In this document: one piece after another, positions 25,308 through 32,480 of the stretch
Numbering within the stretch: position 1 is the stretch's first letter
How the letters are laid out: each line of letters opens with the position of its first letter
NCBI GenBank assembly: GCA_947448735.1
Contig: CANFOS010000030.1
Location: 1 to 37,975, forward strand
Direction of reading: 5' to 3'
Length of the DNA stretch: 37,975 nucleotides
Origin: Comamonadaceae bacterium
Lineage (GTDB): Bacteria > Pseudomonadota > Gammaproteobacteria > Burkholderiales > Burkholderiaceae_C
Position numbers and translations under genes: made by a program
The notes under the pieces: model-generated
What the model saw: only the letters and a program-made list of their open reading frames with translations
Told to the model about the DNA's origin: nothing
The model's database searches: none

Positions 25308-27152
25308 ATGCTCGAAATAAAAGTGCCTGATATTGGCGATTTTGATGAAGTCACCGTGATTGAGTTGCTGGTCAAAGTGGGCGACAGCATCAAGCTTGAC
25401 CAGAGTTTGCTGACCGTTGAAAGCGACAAGGCGTCGATGGAGATCCCCTCGTCCAGTGCGGGCGTGGTCAAGGCGATTCACGTCAAGCTTGGCGACAAGG
25501 TCAAGCAGGGCTCTGCCGTTTTGAGTCTTGAAGCGGCTGATTCAGCCTCAAGTTCACCCTCAAAAGTGCCTGCAGCCCAAGAAATACCTGTACAAGCAGC
25601 TCCTGAAAAAGTAGCATCTGTGGCAGCGCCTGCCGCTGCGCCCAGCGTCAGCAGCTTTGCTGGTACGGCTGACCTGGACTGCGACTTGCTGGTGCTCGGC
25701 GCGGGCCCTGGCGGCTACAGTGCCGCTTTTCGCGCTGCTGACCTGGGGCTCAAAGTCATTTTGGTGGAGCGCTACGCGAGCCTGGGCGGCGTTTGCCTGA
25801 ACGTTGGCTGCATTCCTTCCAAGGCGCTGCTGCATGTGGCCGCCGTGATGGACGAAGTCAGCCACCTCGGCGCCCTGGGCATCGAGTTTGGCCCTGCAGT
25901 AGTCAACATCGACATGCTGCGCAGCCACAAAGACAAAGTCATTGGCAAGCTCACAGGTGGCCTGGCGGCCATGGCCAAAATGCGCAAAGTGACCACCTTG
26001 CGCGGCGTGGGTCAGTTTGTCGGGCCGAATCACTTGCAAGTCGAAGAAACCAGCGGCGCCCAGGGTCAAGAAAAAACCGGTAAGTCGCAAACCATTGCGT
26101 TTAAAAACTGCATCATCGCCGCAGGCAGCCAGGCCGTGCGCTTGCCCTTCATGCCCAACGATCCACGCGTGGTGGACTCCACCGGCGCACTGGCCTTGAA
26201 AGAAGTCCCCAAGCGCATGCTGATTTTGGGTGGCGGCATCATTGGTTTAGAGATGGGCACCGTCTACAGCACGCTGGGCGCACGCCTGGATGTGGTTGAA
26301 ATGATGGACGGCCTGATGCAGGGTGCCGACCGCGACCTGGTCAAAATCTGGCAAAAAATGAACGCCCCGCGTTTTGACAACATCATGCTCAAAACCAAGA
26401 CGGTGGGCGCACGCGCCTTGCCCGAAGGCATTGAGGTGACGTTTGAGAGCGCCGAACCCGGCGGCGCAGCCCCCGCGCCGCAGGTCTACGACATGGTTTT
26501 GCAAGCCGTAGGCCGCACCCCCAACGGTAAAAAGATCGCCGCAGAAAAAGCGGGCGTCGCCGTCACAGACCGCGGCTTCATCAATGTTGACATCCAGATG
26601 CGCACCAACGTGCCGCACATTTTTGCCATAGGCGACATCGTCGGCCAACCGATGCTGGCGCACAAGGCGGTGCACGAGGGGCATGTGGCGGCAGAAGTGA
26701 TCGCAGGCGAGTTGCAAGGCAACAAGGAACTCGCCAGCGCAGCCTTCAACGCCCGCGTGATCCCCAGCGTGGCCTACACCGACCCAGAAGTCGCATGGGT
26801 CGGCCTGACCGAAGACCAGGCCAAGGCCCAAGGCATCAAGGTGAAAAAAGGCCTGTTCCCCTGGGCTGCGTCAGGCCGCGCCATTGCCAACGGCCGCGAC
26901 GAAGGCGTCACCAAACTGCTGTTTGACGACAGCCCTGAGGCTCATGGCCACGGCAAAATCTTGGGTGGCGGCATGGTCGGCACCCACGCCGGCGACATGA
27001 TTGGCGAGATTGCGCTGGCCATCGAAATGGGTGCTGACGCGGTGGATATCGGCAAAACCATTCACCCGCACCCCACGCTCGGCGAGAGCATCGGTATGGC
27101 GGCGGAGGTGGCGCATGGGTCTTGTACGGATTTGCCGCCGGTGCGCAAGTAA
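25308..27152 (+). CDS. lpdA: Dihydrolipoyl dehydrogenase (PDH E3) with amino-terminal lipoyl domain
   Basis: FAD enzyme that reoxidises the dihydrolipoyl arm of E2 with NAD. The 614-residue protein is longer than the usual 470 because residues 1-75 are an extra lipoyl domain (ESDKAS, lysine 41), almost identical to lipoyl domain 1 of AceF, followed by an Ala/Pro linker. The E3 body begins near residue 124 with [14 protein letters not shown], the redox disulfide motif [13 protein letters not shown], the NAD fold [29 protein letters not shown] and the catalytic pair HPHPTLGES at the carboxy end. The linker holds an R2 repeat ([12 protein letters not shown]). It starts two bases after the proteasome-like gene. 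Such lipoyl-E3 fusions are known in betaproteobacteria. Confidence 0.96.
   Translation: MLEIKVPDIGDFDEVTVIELLVKVGDSIKLDQSLLTVESDKASMEIPSSSAGVVKAIHVKLGDKVKQGSAVLSLEAADSASSSPSKVPAAQEIPVQAAPEKVASVAAPAAAPSVSSFAGTADLDCDLLVLGAGPGGYSAAFRAADLGLKVILVERYASLGGVCLNVGCIPSKALLHVAAVMDEVSHLGALGIEFGPAVVNIDMLRSHKDKVIGKLTGGLAAMAKMRKVTTLRGVGQFVGPNHLQVEETSGAQGQEKTGKSQTIAFKNCIIAAGSQAVRLPFMPNDPRVVDSTGALALKEVPKRMLILGGGIIGLEMGTVYSTLGARLDVVEMMDGLMQGADRDLVKIWQKMNAPRFDNIMLKTKTVGARALPEGIEVTFESAEPGGAAPAPQVYDMVLQAVGRTPNGKKIAAEKAGVAVTDRGFINVDIQMRTNVPHIFAIGDIVGQPMLAHKAVHEGHVAAEVIAGELQGNKELASAAFNARVIPSVAYTDPEVAWVGLTEDQAKAQGIKVKKGLFPWAASGRAIANGRDEGVTKLLFDDSPEAHGHGKILGGGMVGTHAGDMIGEIALAIEMGADAVDIGKTIHPHPTLGESIGMAAEVAHGSCTDLPPVRK
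25570..25614 (+). repeat. R2 repeat copy in the lipoyl-FAD linker of lpdA
   Basis: The 45-base core CTGCAGCCCAAG, ACAAGCAGCTCCT and AGTAG is ungapped against 15490-15534 with 31 of 45 bases matching by hand count. It is translated in the common frame as [14 protein letters not shown]. The distance from the lipoyl domain is the same as in aceF. Confidence 0.7.
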
Positions 27153-27159
27153 TCTCCAT

Positions 27160-27200
27160 AGCCGGCTCAGTTACGGCTGAAACGCTACTCATTCAGTAGC
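27160..27200. other. Two adjacent hairpins after lpdA
   Basis: AGCCG-N9-CGGCT (27160-27178) is followed by the perfect stem GCTACT-CATTC-AGTAGC (27184-27200). They lie in the 84-base gap between lpdA and the convergent HTH gene. No T tract follows, so intrinsic termination is uncertain, but the place suits the end of the PDH transcript. Confidence 0.4.
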
Positions 27201-27236
27201 TGGATGCTCACACCCTGTAGGGGCGGCGAGGCTTCT

Positions 27237-27560
27237 TTATGCTGGTGTGACGCGAGTGCGTTTTTTGTCCTGTTTCAACCGAATTTCTACCGTTCTTCCA
27301 ACGGCACTTGCCGCCTTCATGAGAGTATCGAGCTGGATCGACAAGTTGTGAAGGTCGAGCACGCGGTCTAGCTGAGACCGGCTGGTGGCCATGCGCTCGG
27401 CCATGCTCACTTTGCTGAGTTTGCTGCTTTGCATAGCTTCGTCTAACTGCTCAGCCCGTGCTCGCTTGAGCGCACGGGCCTGCACGTCCTCATGGATGCC
27501 GTCCGCTTTCAGGAAGGCATCAAAACAGCACAGCTTTTGCGCGGCCCTGCGCTTCGTCAT
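27237..27560 (-). CDS. XRE-type HTH protein, probable orphan antitoxin-like regulator
   Basis: A 107-residue protein with FDAFLKADGIHEDVQARALKRARAEQL at the amino end and a helix-turn-helix around residues 48-70 (KLSKVSMAERMATSRSQLDRVLD), then TLMKAASAVGRTVEIRLKQ. This pattern resembles the XRE-like antitoxins of HigA or related type II modules, where the DNA-binding domain is carboxy-proximal. No toxin-like frame of normal size is visible on either side, so it is an orphan or a remnant. An inverted repeat GTCAC-ATTC-GTGAC (27755-27768) upstream could be its operator. The gene is convergent with lpdA. Confidence 0.6.
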   Translation of the reverse strand: MTKRRAAQKLCCFDAFLKADGIHEDVQARALKRARAEQLDEAMQSSKLSKVSMAERMATSRSQLDRVLDLHNLSIQLDTLMKAASAVGRTVEIRLKQDKKRTRVTPA

Positions 27561-27886
27561 GCGGTTGGCTGCTACGGCGTTGTTGCTCCGTCAGCCCATC
27601 ACCGGGCTCTTGTTGCGACAAGTTCGTCGACTTTTCCTTCGTATCGCGCCTAAACCAGCATGTAAGCAGCTGTTTGAACTGCATCTAGCACCGGCTGCCA
27701 ACCGTCCAAACCACCTCATCGGCAGGCCTCAAAGCATAGGGTTTACCTTAATTTGTCACATTCGTGACTTTGTGTAACCAGTTGTTTCATTAGCATCCTC
27801 CATTCAAGTGCTGAATGATCTGATTTCTCAGTCGGCCAACCAAAGAACATGCGAATTGCAACATGCTTAGATTTGAAAGCACCAAC
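27561..27886. other. Gene-poor stretch upstream of the HTH gene
   Basis: I find no convincing gene in these 326 bases. It holds the inverted repeat GTCAC-ATTC-GTGAC (27755-27768). On the minus strand there is a very short frame of about 15 codons (MKQLVTQSHECDKLR) starting near 27788 behind a GGAGG; its carboxy half encodes that same inverted repeat. Codon evidence is too small to call a gene. Confidence 0.4.
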
Positions 27887-28285
27887 ATGAAACAAGACGT
27901 GAAAAACCTTGCGTCCAAGCGACTCGAGCGCTGTGGCGCGGGTCAGTTCACCGCTGTTGCGCTGATCGGACTGATGTCGACCGACGCGTTGGCCAGCCGG
28001 GTGTACGACGAACCCCGCAAAGCAGGCTTGGGCGCGCTGGCCGATGTGGGTCGGTTTACCGCCCCAAGCATCTGGCTGAGGCAAACCACGCATGTGCTGG
28101 TCAGCAAGGTGGCAAGCGGCGGCATGACCCACGCTGACGCGCGGCTTACTGGCCACATCGAAAGCTGGCTAGGCAGGTGTACCAACGCATCGCCTGGCGC
28201 GCCAAAAGCCTCAGGCCTACACAGGGAAAGGAGGGACGCTATTTTTTGTGGAACAACACCGCAACCACTCGTCACGTTGGTGTGA
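27887..28285 (+). CDS. Unrecognised small protein, possibly a gene remnant
   Basis: I do not recognise this 132-residue frame. It starts MKQDVKNLASKRLERCGAGQ (ATG at 27887; another in-frame ATG at 27863). It is GC-rich with ordinary codon use until about residue 95 (HIESWLGRC), after which composition looks random. A different frame stays open through 28386 (VYQRIAWRAKSLRP onwards), which could mean a frameshifted or truncated older gene. No signal peptide or membrane segment is clear. The neighbours are an orphan HTH gene and an AT-rich exported-protein gene, so the place is typical of decayed mobile DNA. Confidence 0.3.
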   Translation: MKQDVKNLASKRLERCGAGQFTAVALIGLMSTDALASRVYDEPRKAGLGALADVGRFTAPSIWLRQTTHVLVSKVASGGMTHADARLTGHIESWLGRCTNASPGAPKASGLHRERRDAIFCGTTPQPLVTLV

Positions 28286-28383
28286 AAAGCGCCAAAACAA
28301 CATCAGACACATCGTATAGGGTGAAACCATGGAAATTATCTGGTAACTGGACATCGGCTTATATCCGGAGCGGCGTTACTTGG

Positions 28384-28416
28384 TAAAAATAATTATCTAA
28401 AAATTAATTATTTTTA
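28384..28416. repeat. 12-base perfect inverted repeat upstream of the AT-rich gene
   Basis: TAAAAATAATTA (28384-28395) is repeated inverted as TAATTATTTTTA (28405-28416), with a 9-base spacer. The direct repeat GGTAAAAATA flanks it at 28382-28391 and 28421-28430. It lies 46 bases before the ATG at 28462, and composition changes abruptly here from GC-rich to AT-rich. It may be an operator, a nucleoid-protein target or the edge of the transferred segment. Confidence 0.6.
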
Positions 28417-28461
28417 ATAAGGTAAAAATACCGCTTATTTTATTAACAGAAAGAAAATAGT

Positions 28462-30246
28462 ATGAAACAATTTAGAAAAATTAATAAAACTGCGAGCTTA
28501 TTTCTATTTGCCGCTTCGATCACCTTAGGGGCTATTATCGCTCCTACAGTTCGTGCGGCAGAAATAAAATCGAATTCAATTTTGGAGGATGGTTGGAATT
28601 ATATTACGGGTGGGGGTGGGGGTGGGGGTGGTTTGAGTGGGATTCTTGATGGGATTAAAAATTTACCCGGTTTAAGCAATACCATTGATGCAGTCTGCCA
28701 AAAAGTAGCTGAATCAAAATTTAGGAGACTCGAAGCGGGACTCCCTATTGTTGCCCTAGCTGAGGATGCGGCTTGTTCAACCGGGGACATCCAAAGTAGG
28801 ATCAAGAAATTAGCAATGGAAGCGATGCCAACGATCAAAGGTTTAAAAGCACACGATTATATAAACTTCCATCGCAGCATATTCAATCAACCATTCGAAC
28901 AGGTATTTGAAAAAGGTCTTTCCGATTTTCTCCATAGCGCCACTATTCCGGGAAGTCCTCTCAATAATAGAATTTACCGACAATTTCAAAAAACGGCATT
29001 TATAGGCCCGCAATACACGCCCATTGTACTTAAGGTATCAAACAGCAGTGAACAGGAAGAGGTTAATGATAATTCTGTCAGCAGCAACGCAACACAGCCC
29101 GCTAGAACATCAGGAGCGACCAGAGGGCAAATTGGCTTTCAATTCCCCTTGCAAGCGCAATTGATTGGGTTTGGCCCGGCAACAGAGTATACCCCCTTGG
29201 GGGTTACTGGGCAGGTCCGCGTCGGATTTCCGCTGTACATGACAAATCAAATATTTGGTGAAGACGCACAACACGTTAGCGACAAATCTTGGGATATCGG
29301 TAACAACAGAGGATATTTCTACACCACGATTGCGGTAGAGCTGGGAAGCAGAGCCTTCAAGTTAACTGAAGAATATGGAGAGTATACCGTACCTACCCTG
29401 GCCGGTGAGGCTAACTTGCTGATGAAGTGCAGCACGACCAGAGTTGGCGAGTGCCAAATTCAAAGTATCACCACACAGTTAAACCTTGACAAAGCAGTTC
29501 AACTGCTTGCCGATCTTCGCTACTTTTATAGGCTTGCGAGAAACATAAAGAATGGCACAAGGGCGGTAGGTATGCCGATTGACATAGTGGGTGATTTGGG
29601 CACAGCTGGAGAAGTTTTCGAAACTGTAGTTGCAGGGTCAAATTCTGATGGCGTTGAAGCAACTTTGGTTAATGGGGTAACTAATGTTGAAATGCCATCC
29701 GTGCATCAGACTAGTGCTTTAGAAATAATGGATGCTATTTATCAGAGCGGGGAAGATATTGCCTATTCGGTAGCGGCAAGCTCGGTTCAAACTGCACCAA
29801 TTGCGGATGAAATCGCGTTTGATGCACAAAATGCTGAAGCTTTAACAAATGCCTTTTTGGGTGGCGAGGCTGATAGCCCTGCCACTGTTCAACAGGAACT
29901 TGAAACATTTACTAAATGGGAATCCTTTAATACTAGCGCAGCTGGAAATGGGGTTTTTATTGATAGGGGTATACTTGAGTTACAACTCGGAGTAACATGG
30001 CTGAATCCTGATGCATACGAGAACAATAATCCAGGTTACAAAATCCACGGCACACCGGATCTATTTAAATTTGGATTACTCATGGCATATCAAGCTGGAT
30101 TTGAGTTTAGTACAGCTGATCCAGGTAATATTACCACGACTGGTGCAACGGTAAGATTCCGTATGTTTCCAAATGCAAACTTTCTAGCCCTCGTACCATT
30201 AACCGATCTTGGTAAAAAGGTCATACCGTTTTTTGTACCTGATTAA
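28462..30246 (+). CDS. Large exported protein of unknown function, AT-rich gene
   Basis: I do not recognise this 594-residue protein. It has a clear Sec signal peptide: basic MKQFRKINK, a hydrophobic stretch and cleavage probably after TVRAA. An eight-glycine run at residues 50-57 follows, encoded by GGTGGG repeats. The mature part has few cysteines (VCQKV, AACSTG, MKCSTT, GECQI), possibly two disulfide pairs, and no membrane helix. The carboxy third alternates hydrophobic residues (LELQLGVTWLNP, FKFGLLMAYQAGFEF, ATVRFRMFP), which would suit beta strands, but I do not claim a barrel. Codon use is far more AT-rich than in all neighbouring operons, which points to horizontal transfer. A smaller exported protein follows at 30415. 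Confidence 0.8.
   Translation: MKQFRKINKTASLFLFAASITLGAIIAPTVRAAEIKSNSILEDGWNYITGGGGGGGGLSGILDGIKNLPGLSNTIDAVCQKVAESKFRRLEAGLPIVALAEDAACSTGDIQSRIKKLAMEAMPTIKGLKAHDYINFHRSIFNQPFEQVFEKGLSDFLHSATIPGSPLNNRIYRQFQKTAFIGPQYTPIVLKVSNSSEQEEVNDNSVSSNATQPARTSGATRGQIGFQFPLQAQLIGFGPATEYTPLGVTGQVRVGFPLYMTNQIFGEDAQHVSDKSWDIGNNRGYFYTTIAVELGSRAFKLTEEYGEYTVPTLAGEANLLMKCSTTRVGECQIQSITTQLNLDKAVQLLADLRYFYRLARNIKNGTRAVGMPIDIVGDLGTAGEVFETVVAGSNSDGVEATLVNGVTNVEMPSVHQTSALEIMDAIYQSGEDIAYSVAASSVQTAPIADEIAFDAQNAEALTNAFLGGEADSPATVQQELETFTKWESFNTSAAGNGVFIDRGILELQLGVTWLNPDAYENNNPGYKIHGTPDLFKFGLLMAYQAGFEFSTADPGNITTTGATVRFRMFPNANFLALVPLTDLGKKVIPFFVPD
28609..28632 (+). repeat. GGTGGG hexanucleotide tandem repeat encoding eight glycines
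   Basis: Three perfect GGTGGG units plus GGTGGT. Slippage by one unit would change the number of glycines by two without breaking the frame. The G-rich strand (runs of three or more G with T spacers) could form a G-quadruplex on the coding strand early in the gene. Confidence 0.75.
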
Positions 30247-30271
30247 ATAATATTAAATAATATTAAATAAT
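30242..30271 (+). repeat. Three tandem copies of a 10-base unit at the stop of the AT-rich gene
   Basis: ATTAAATAAT occurs three times in perfect tandem at 30242, 30252 and 30262. The first copy includes the TAA stop of the preceding gene. A weak hairpin GCCG-AGAT-CGGC (30300-30311) followed by an AT-rich run lies just downstream and may end the transcript. Confidence 0.75.
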
Positions 30272-30414
30272 TATTATGATAAAAAGCATTCTTGCTTGTG
30301 CCGAGATCGGCTTATATTTTATAGCATGGAGGATTAATAGATAAAATATTAATATATTCAGACTTATAATTTTTAATGCATTCTAATTTATCCATTTTTT
30401 AGGTAATAATCATC

Positions 30415-30924
30415 ATGTCCATCAAACGAATTCTTCTTCTTGTTTCTACCGCAACATTAACGTTCAGCAGCAGTGTATTTGCATTTGATTCCTGGAGTAA
30501 CGCCACGTTTGGTGTTACTGGTACTGTGGGGGAAATCTCCAGCGATAGCAAGGATGGAAATGTTAGATTCAGCTTTGAAGTAAAAATACCTGCTAGTAAA
30601 AGTTCAGTTCCAGTTGGCTCAGGAATTTCTTCCACACTTGGGAATGGCGGCCAGATACCACCAGGCAACTTACCAGTCAGCGCACCAGTCAGCGCACCAG
30701 TCGGCGGTCCTTTTTACAAAGGCTCGGCTGGTAACTGCACAGCAGGTCCGTCCGGCCCGCCATATTTTTCCATTACAAACTCGGGTTACAGCACTGCCGG
30801 CACGGTTCAACAGCAGAAGCAAGAACTATGGAAAAGCATGCTGTTGCTCGCGAAATCAAACGGTAGCAAGGTTTCTGCCGATGTTGGAGCCAACTGCGAG
30901 TTGTGGGACTTGCGTGTTCATTGA
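30415..30924 (+). CDS. Small exported protein of unknown function
   Basis: A 169-residue protein with a signal peptide (MSIKRILLLVSTATLTFSSS, cleavage probably after VFA). The mature part begins FDSWSNATFGVTGTVGEIS and looks beta-rich. A Pro/Ala/Ser linker with three 12-base repeats (30673-30708, giving PVSAPVSAPVGG) leads to a carboxy part with two cysteines (GNCTAG and ANCELW) and the segment LWKSMLLLAKSNGSKVSADV. That layout, two cysteines around a helix and a strand, is seen in several small periplasmic proteins of unknown function. It follows the larger exported protein after 168 bases with its own AT-rich leader (a TATAAT at 30365-30370), so it may be a partner. It is intermediate in GC content. 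Confidence 0.7.
   Translation: MSIKRILLLVSTATLTFSSSVFAFDSWSNATFGVTGTVGEISSDSKDGNVRFSFEVKIPASKSSVPVGSGISSTLGNGGQIPPGNLPVSAPVSAPVGGPFYKGSAGNCTAGPSGPPYFSITNSGYSTAGTVQQQKQELWKSMLLLAKSNGSKVSADVGANCELWDLRVH
30673..30708 (+). repeat. 12-base tandem repeat coding for PVSA units
   Basis: CCAGTCAGCGCA occurs twice in tandem, followed by a degenerate third unit CCAGTCGGCGGT. The unit length is a multiple of three, so copy-number change would only lengthen or shorten the proline-rich linker. Confidence 0.7.
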
Positions 30925-31510
30925 AAAGCGATAGCCACATCTCGCCCACGTGTCCGTTGTGCTTAGTGTGCTTCATCTTTCACGACAAGCCTGGTTGAAC
31001 AGCGGACGGCCTGCATACATCACCAAACCGCAATTTGGGGGGTATGCAGGCCACAGTTTCGTTCTGTCGCTTGGCAACCAGCGGCAACGATGTTTGCCTT
31101 ATTTCAGGTTGGAAGCGCTCATGTTCCCACCACATATTGCGCGAAGGCTGCTCTGCATCGTAGGCTGTGGCACGACTTTCCCGTCTTAGAACTTTCGGTA
31201 GTCATGGTTGTCACAGGATGACCTTCAGCCTGTACGGCCCGCAAATTGTTCAGCCAGATTGGAAAGTCAGAAACCGGGGTTGCTAAACGCCTGTCAAATC
31301 TGTGGTCAAGGGTCTGTAGCAATACTGGATTGAAAACAGCCGCTGCTCTACGGCTGAGCAGGGTTTGGCGGCGTTGATGGCTAGCCGCGTTGGTCGGGGC
31401 CCTAGATGGCTAGAAAAATGACCATTCAAACCATGGCGTGGCGTCTACCTTGACCGCCTGCCGGGCGAGGCCGCAGAGATTGACGGGGATGCCCTGGGCC
31501 GTCATGGGCA
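30925..31510. other. Gene-poor region between the island and the pilus-like cluster
   Basis: No gene can be supported in these 586 bases. Short frames on both strands (for example minus 31119-31322, with a coding-like start around MLQTLDHRFDRRL, and plus 31422-31521, with GVYLDRLPGEAAEIDGDALG) look like fragments of lost genes that I cannot identify. Structural elements are the long inverted repeat at 31008-31052 and a weaker hairpin CTGCTC-N7-GAGCAG (31343-31361). Confidence 0.5.
31008..31052. repeat. Long compound inverted repeat (11-base arms)
   Basis: GGCCTGCATAC (31008-31018) and GTATGCAGGCC (31042-31052) are exact inverted copies. Between them CCAAA (31023-31027) and TTTGG (31034-31038) form an inner stem around CCGCAA. 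The predicted cruciform is strong. No T tract follows, and the integron attC consensus was not recognised. Confidence 0.7.
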
Positions 31511-32077
31511 TCACTTGTTTTGAAACGCCTTCATGCTGTCTTGCGTGTCTACGCTTCCCACTGCTGCCGCTGGTGGCGCATTCATGCACACCAGTTTGGT
31601 CATGGCTGGGCCGACTTGAAACCCACGCGCACCTGACACGTCGGCGGTTGCAGAAGCTTTGCCAGCTGGCGGTGGTGCCGTAACAATGGGCGCGGCGAGC
31701 GGGCGGCTTTTAACGCCCAGCATTCGGCCTTGCGTGTCTTTGATCAGTTCCCACTCGCCACTGGGCGCAAACGGATCGCCATAGGGCCGGCGCAGGTGGC
31801 GTAGCGGCGGCGTGGTGCGCGGGTCTTGCAGCAACTGGGCCCACCCCTCGGGCGCGCAGGGGGTGTTTGCCGCGCTGGCAGCCCGGTACGACGCCAGCGC
31901 CGCCACGATCGCATTGCCCCGAAACATCAGGTCCAGCTCTTTGCTACGCTGCGCCTGCACCACCCACAGCTCGCCGAGCACGGCCGCGCCTGCGGCGCTG
32001 ATGGCAAGCACAAACAGCACCCACAGGTAAGTGAAACCGCCTTGCGCGGGCTTACCACTCGCTGTACGGCTTGCCAT
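31511..32077 (-). CDS. Prepilin-like minor pseudopilin lacking glutamate 5
   Basis: A 188-residue protein with a class III signal: basic leader MASRTASGKPAQG, then GFTYLWVLFVLAISAAGAAVL as the membrane and assembly helix (residues 14-34). The residue at mature position 5 is tryptophan instead of the usual glutamate, as in GspK-like tip pseudopilins that lack this residue. The remainder is soluble and ends with VDTQDSMKAFQNK. The ATG at 32077 overlaps the preceding prepilin gene by 26 bases. Another in-frame start at 32101 is possible. It is the last gene of the cluster before the gene-poor island. Confidence 0.75.
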   Translation of the reverse strand: MASRTASGKPAQGGFTYLWVLFVLAISAAGAAVLGELWVVQAQRSKELDLMFRGNAIVAALASYRAASAANTPCAPEGWAQLLQDPRTTPPLRHLRRPYGDPFAPSGEWELIKDTQGRMLGVKSRPLAAPIVTAPPPAGKASATADVSGARGFQVGPAMTKLVCMNAPPAAAVGSVDTQDSMKAFQNK

Positions 32078-32480
32078 TGCGGTCCAGCGCTGTGGCGCCA
32101 CTTTTGATGTCCGTCATGCCCCCTTGGCTTGCGCTTGCTGTTGGCGGTGCCTCGGCAGCCACCCAGCTGTCGCGCCGTCCGGTGAGCGGGTCTTCAGGGA
32201 TTTCGCGCAGGTAACGGTTGTCCGTCAGGTCTTGCAACGACTGGGGGTAGCGACCCTTGTCTGCATGAAACTGATCAATCGCATCACGCATCACCCGCAG
32301 CGAGGTGCGCAAAGATTGGTCGCGCGCGTTCTCTACACTTAAAAAGTAGCGCGGCGCGGCAACCGACACCAGCAGCGCCACAATCGCCATCACCACGATC
32401 AGCTCAATGAGCGTGAAGCCCCGTGCAGCTTGGGCGCACGGGCTTGCCGCAACCTTACCAGTCTTTGTAAAACGTGCCAT
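32052..32480 (-). CDS. GspG-like prepilin
   Basis: A 142-residue protein with a typical prepilin peptidase site, ARGFTLIELIVVMAIVALLV, including glutamate 5. The globular part has RTSLRVMRDAIDQFHADKGRYPQ, SLQDLTDNRYLREIPEDPLTG and DSWV, the hallmarks of GspG-type major pseudopilins with the conserved YP and IPxDP segments. The ATG at 32480 (behind AAGAAAGG) lies 26 bases inside the preceding gene. An upstream frame extension to 32603 is rejected because it would place a long odd sequence before the leader. Confidence 0.85.
   Translation of the reverse strand: MARFTKTGKVAASPCAQAARGFTLIELIVVMAIVALLVSVAAPRYFLSVENARDQSLRTSLRVMRDAIDQFHADKGRYPQSLQDLTDNRYLREIPEDPLTGRRDSWVAAEAPPTASASQGGMTDIKSGATALDRNGKPYSEW

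Noticed and set aside
27155..27240. Possible tRNA or attachment site after lpdA, suggested by paired stems
   Set aside because: Two small hairpins are present but no cloverleaf, T-loop sequence or repeated att core could be found.
28177..28386. 69-codon frame overlapping the end of the small unknown gene
   Set aside because: It may be a frameshifted continuation of a decayed gene but shows no domain or start signal; kept only as a remark on that gene.
29193..29204. Palindromic CCCCCTTGGGGG within the AT-rich gene
   Set aside because: It resembles the CCCCCGAGGGGG centre of elements A and B but has none of their flanks and codes for ordinary residues (TPLGV).
30950..31189. Plus-strand frame of 79 codons in the gene-poor region
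   Set aside because: It has no ribosome-binding site or recognisable sequence, and it runs through the long inverted repeat at 31008-31052.
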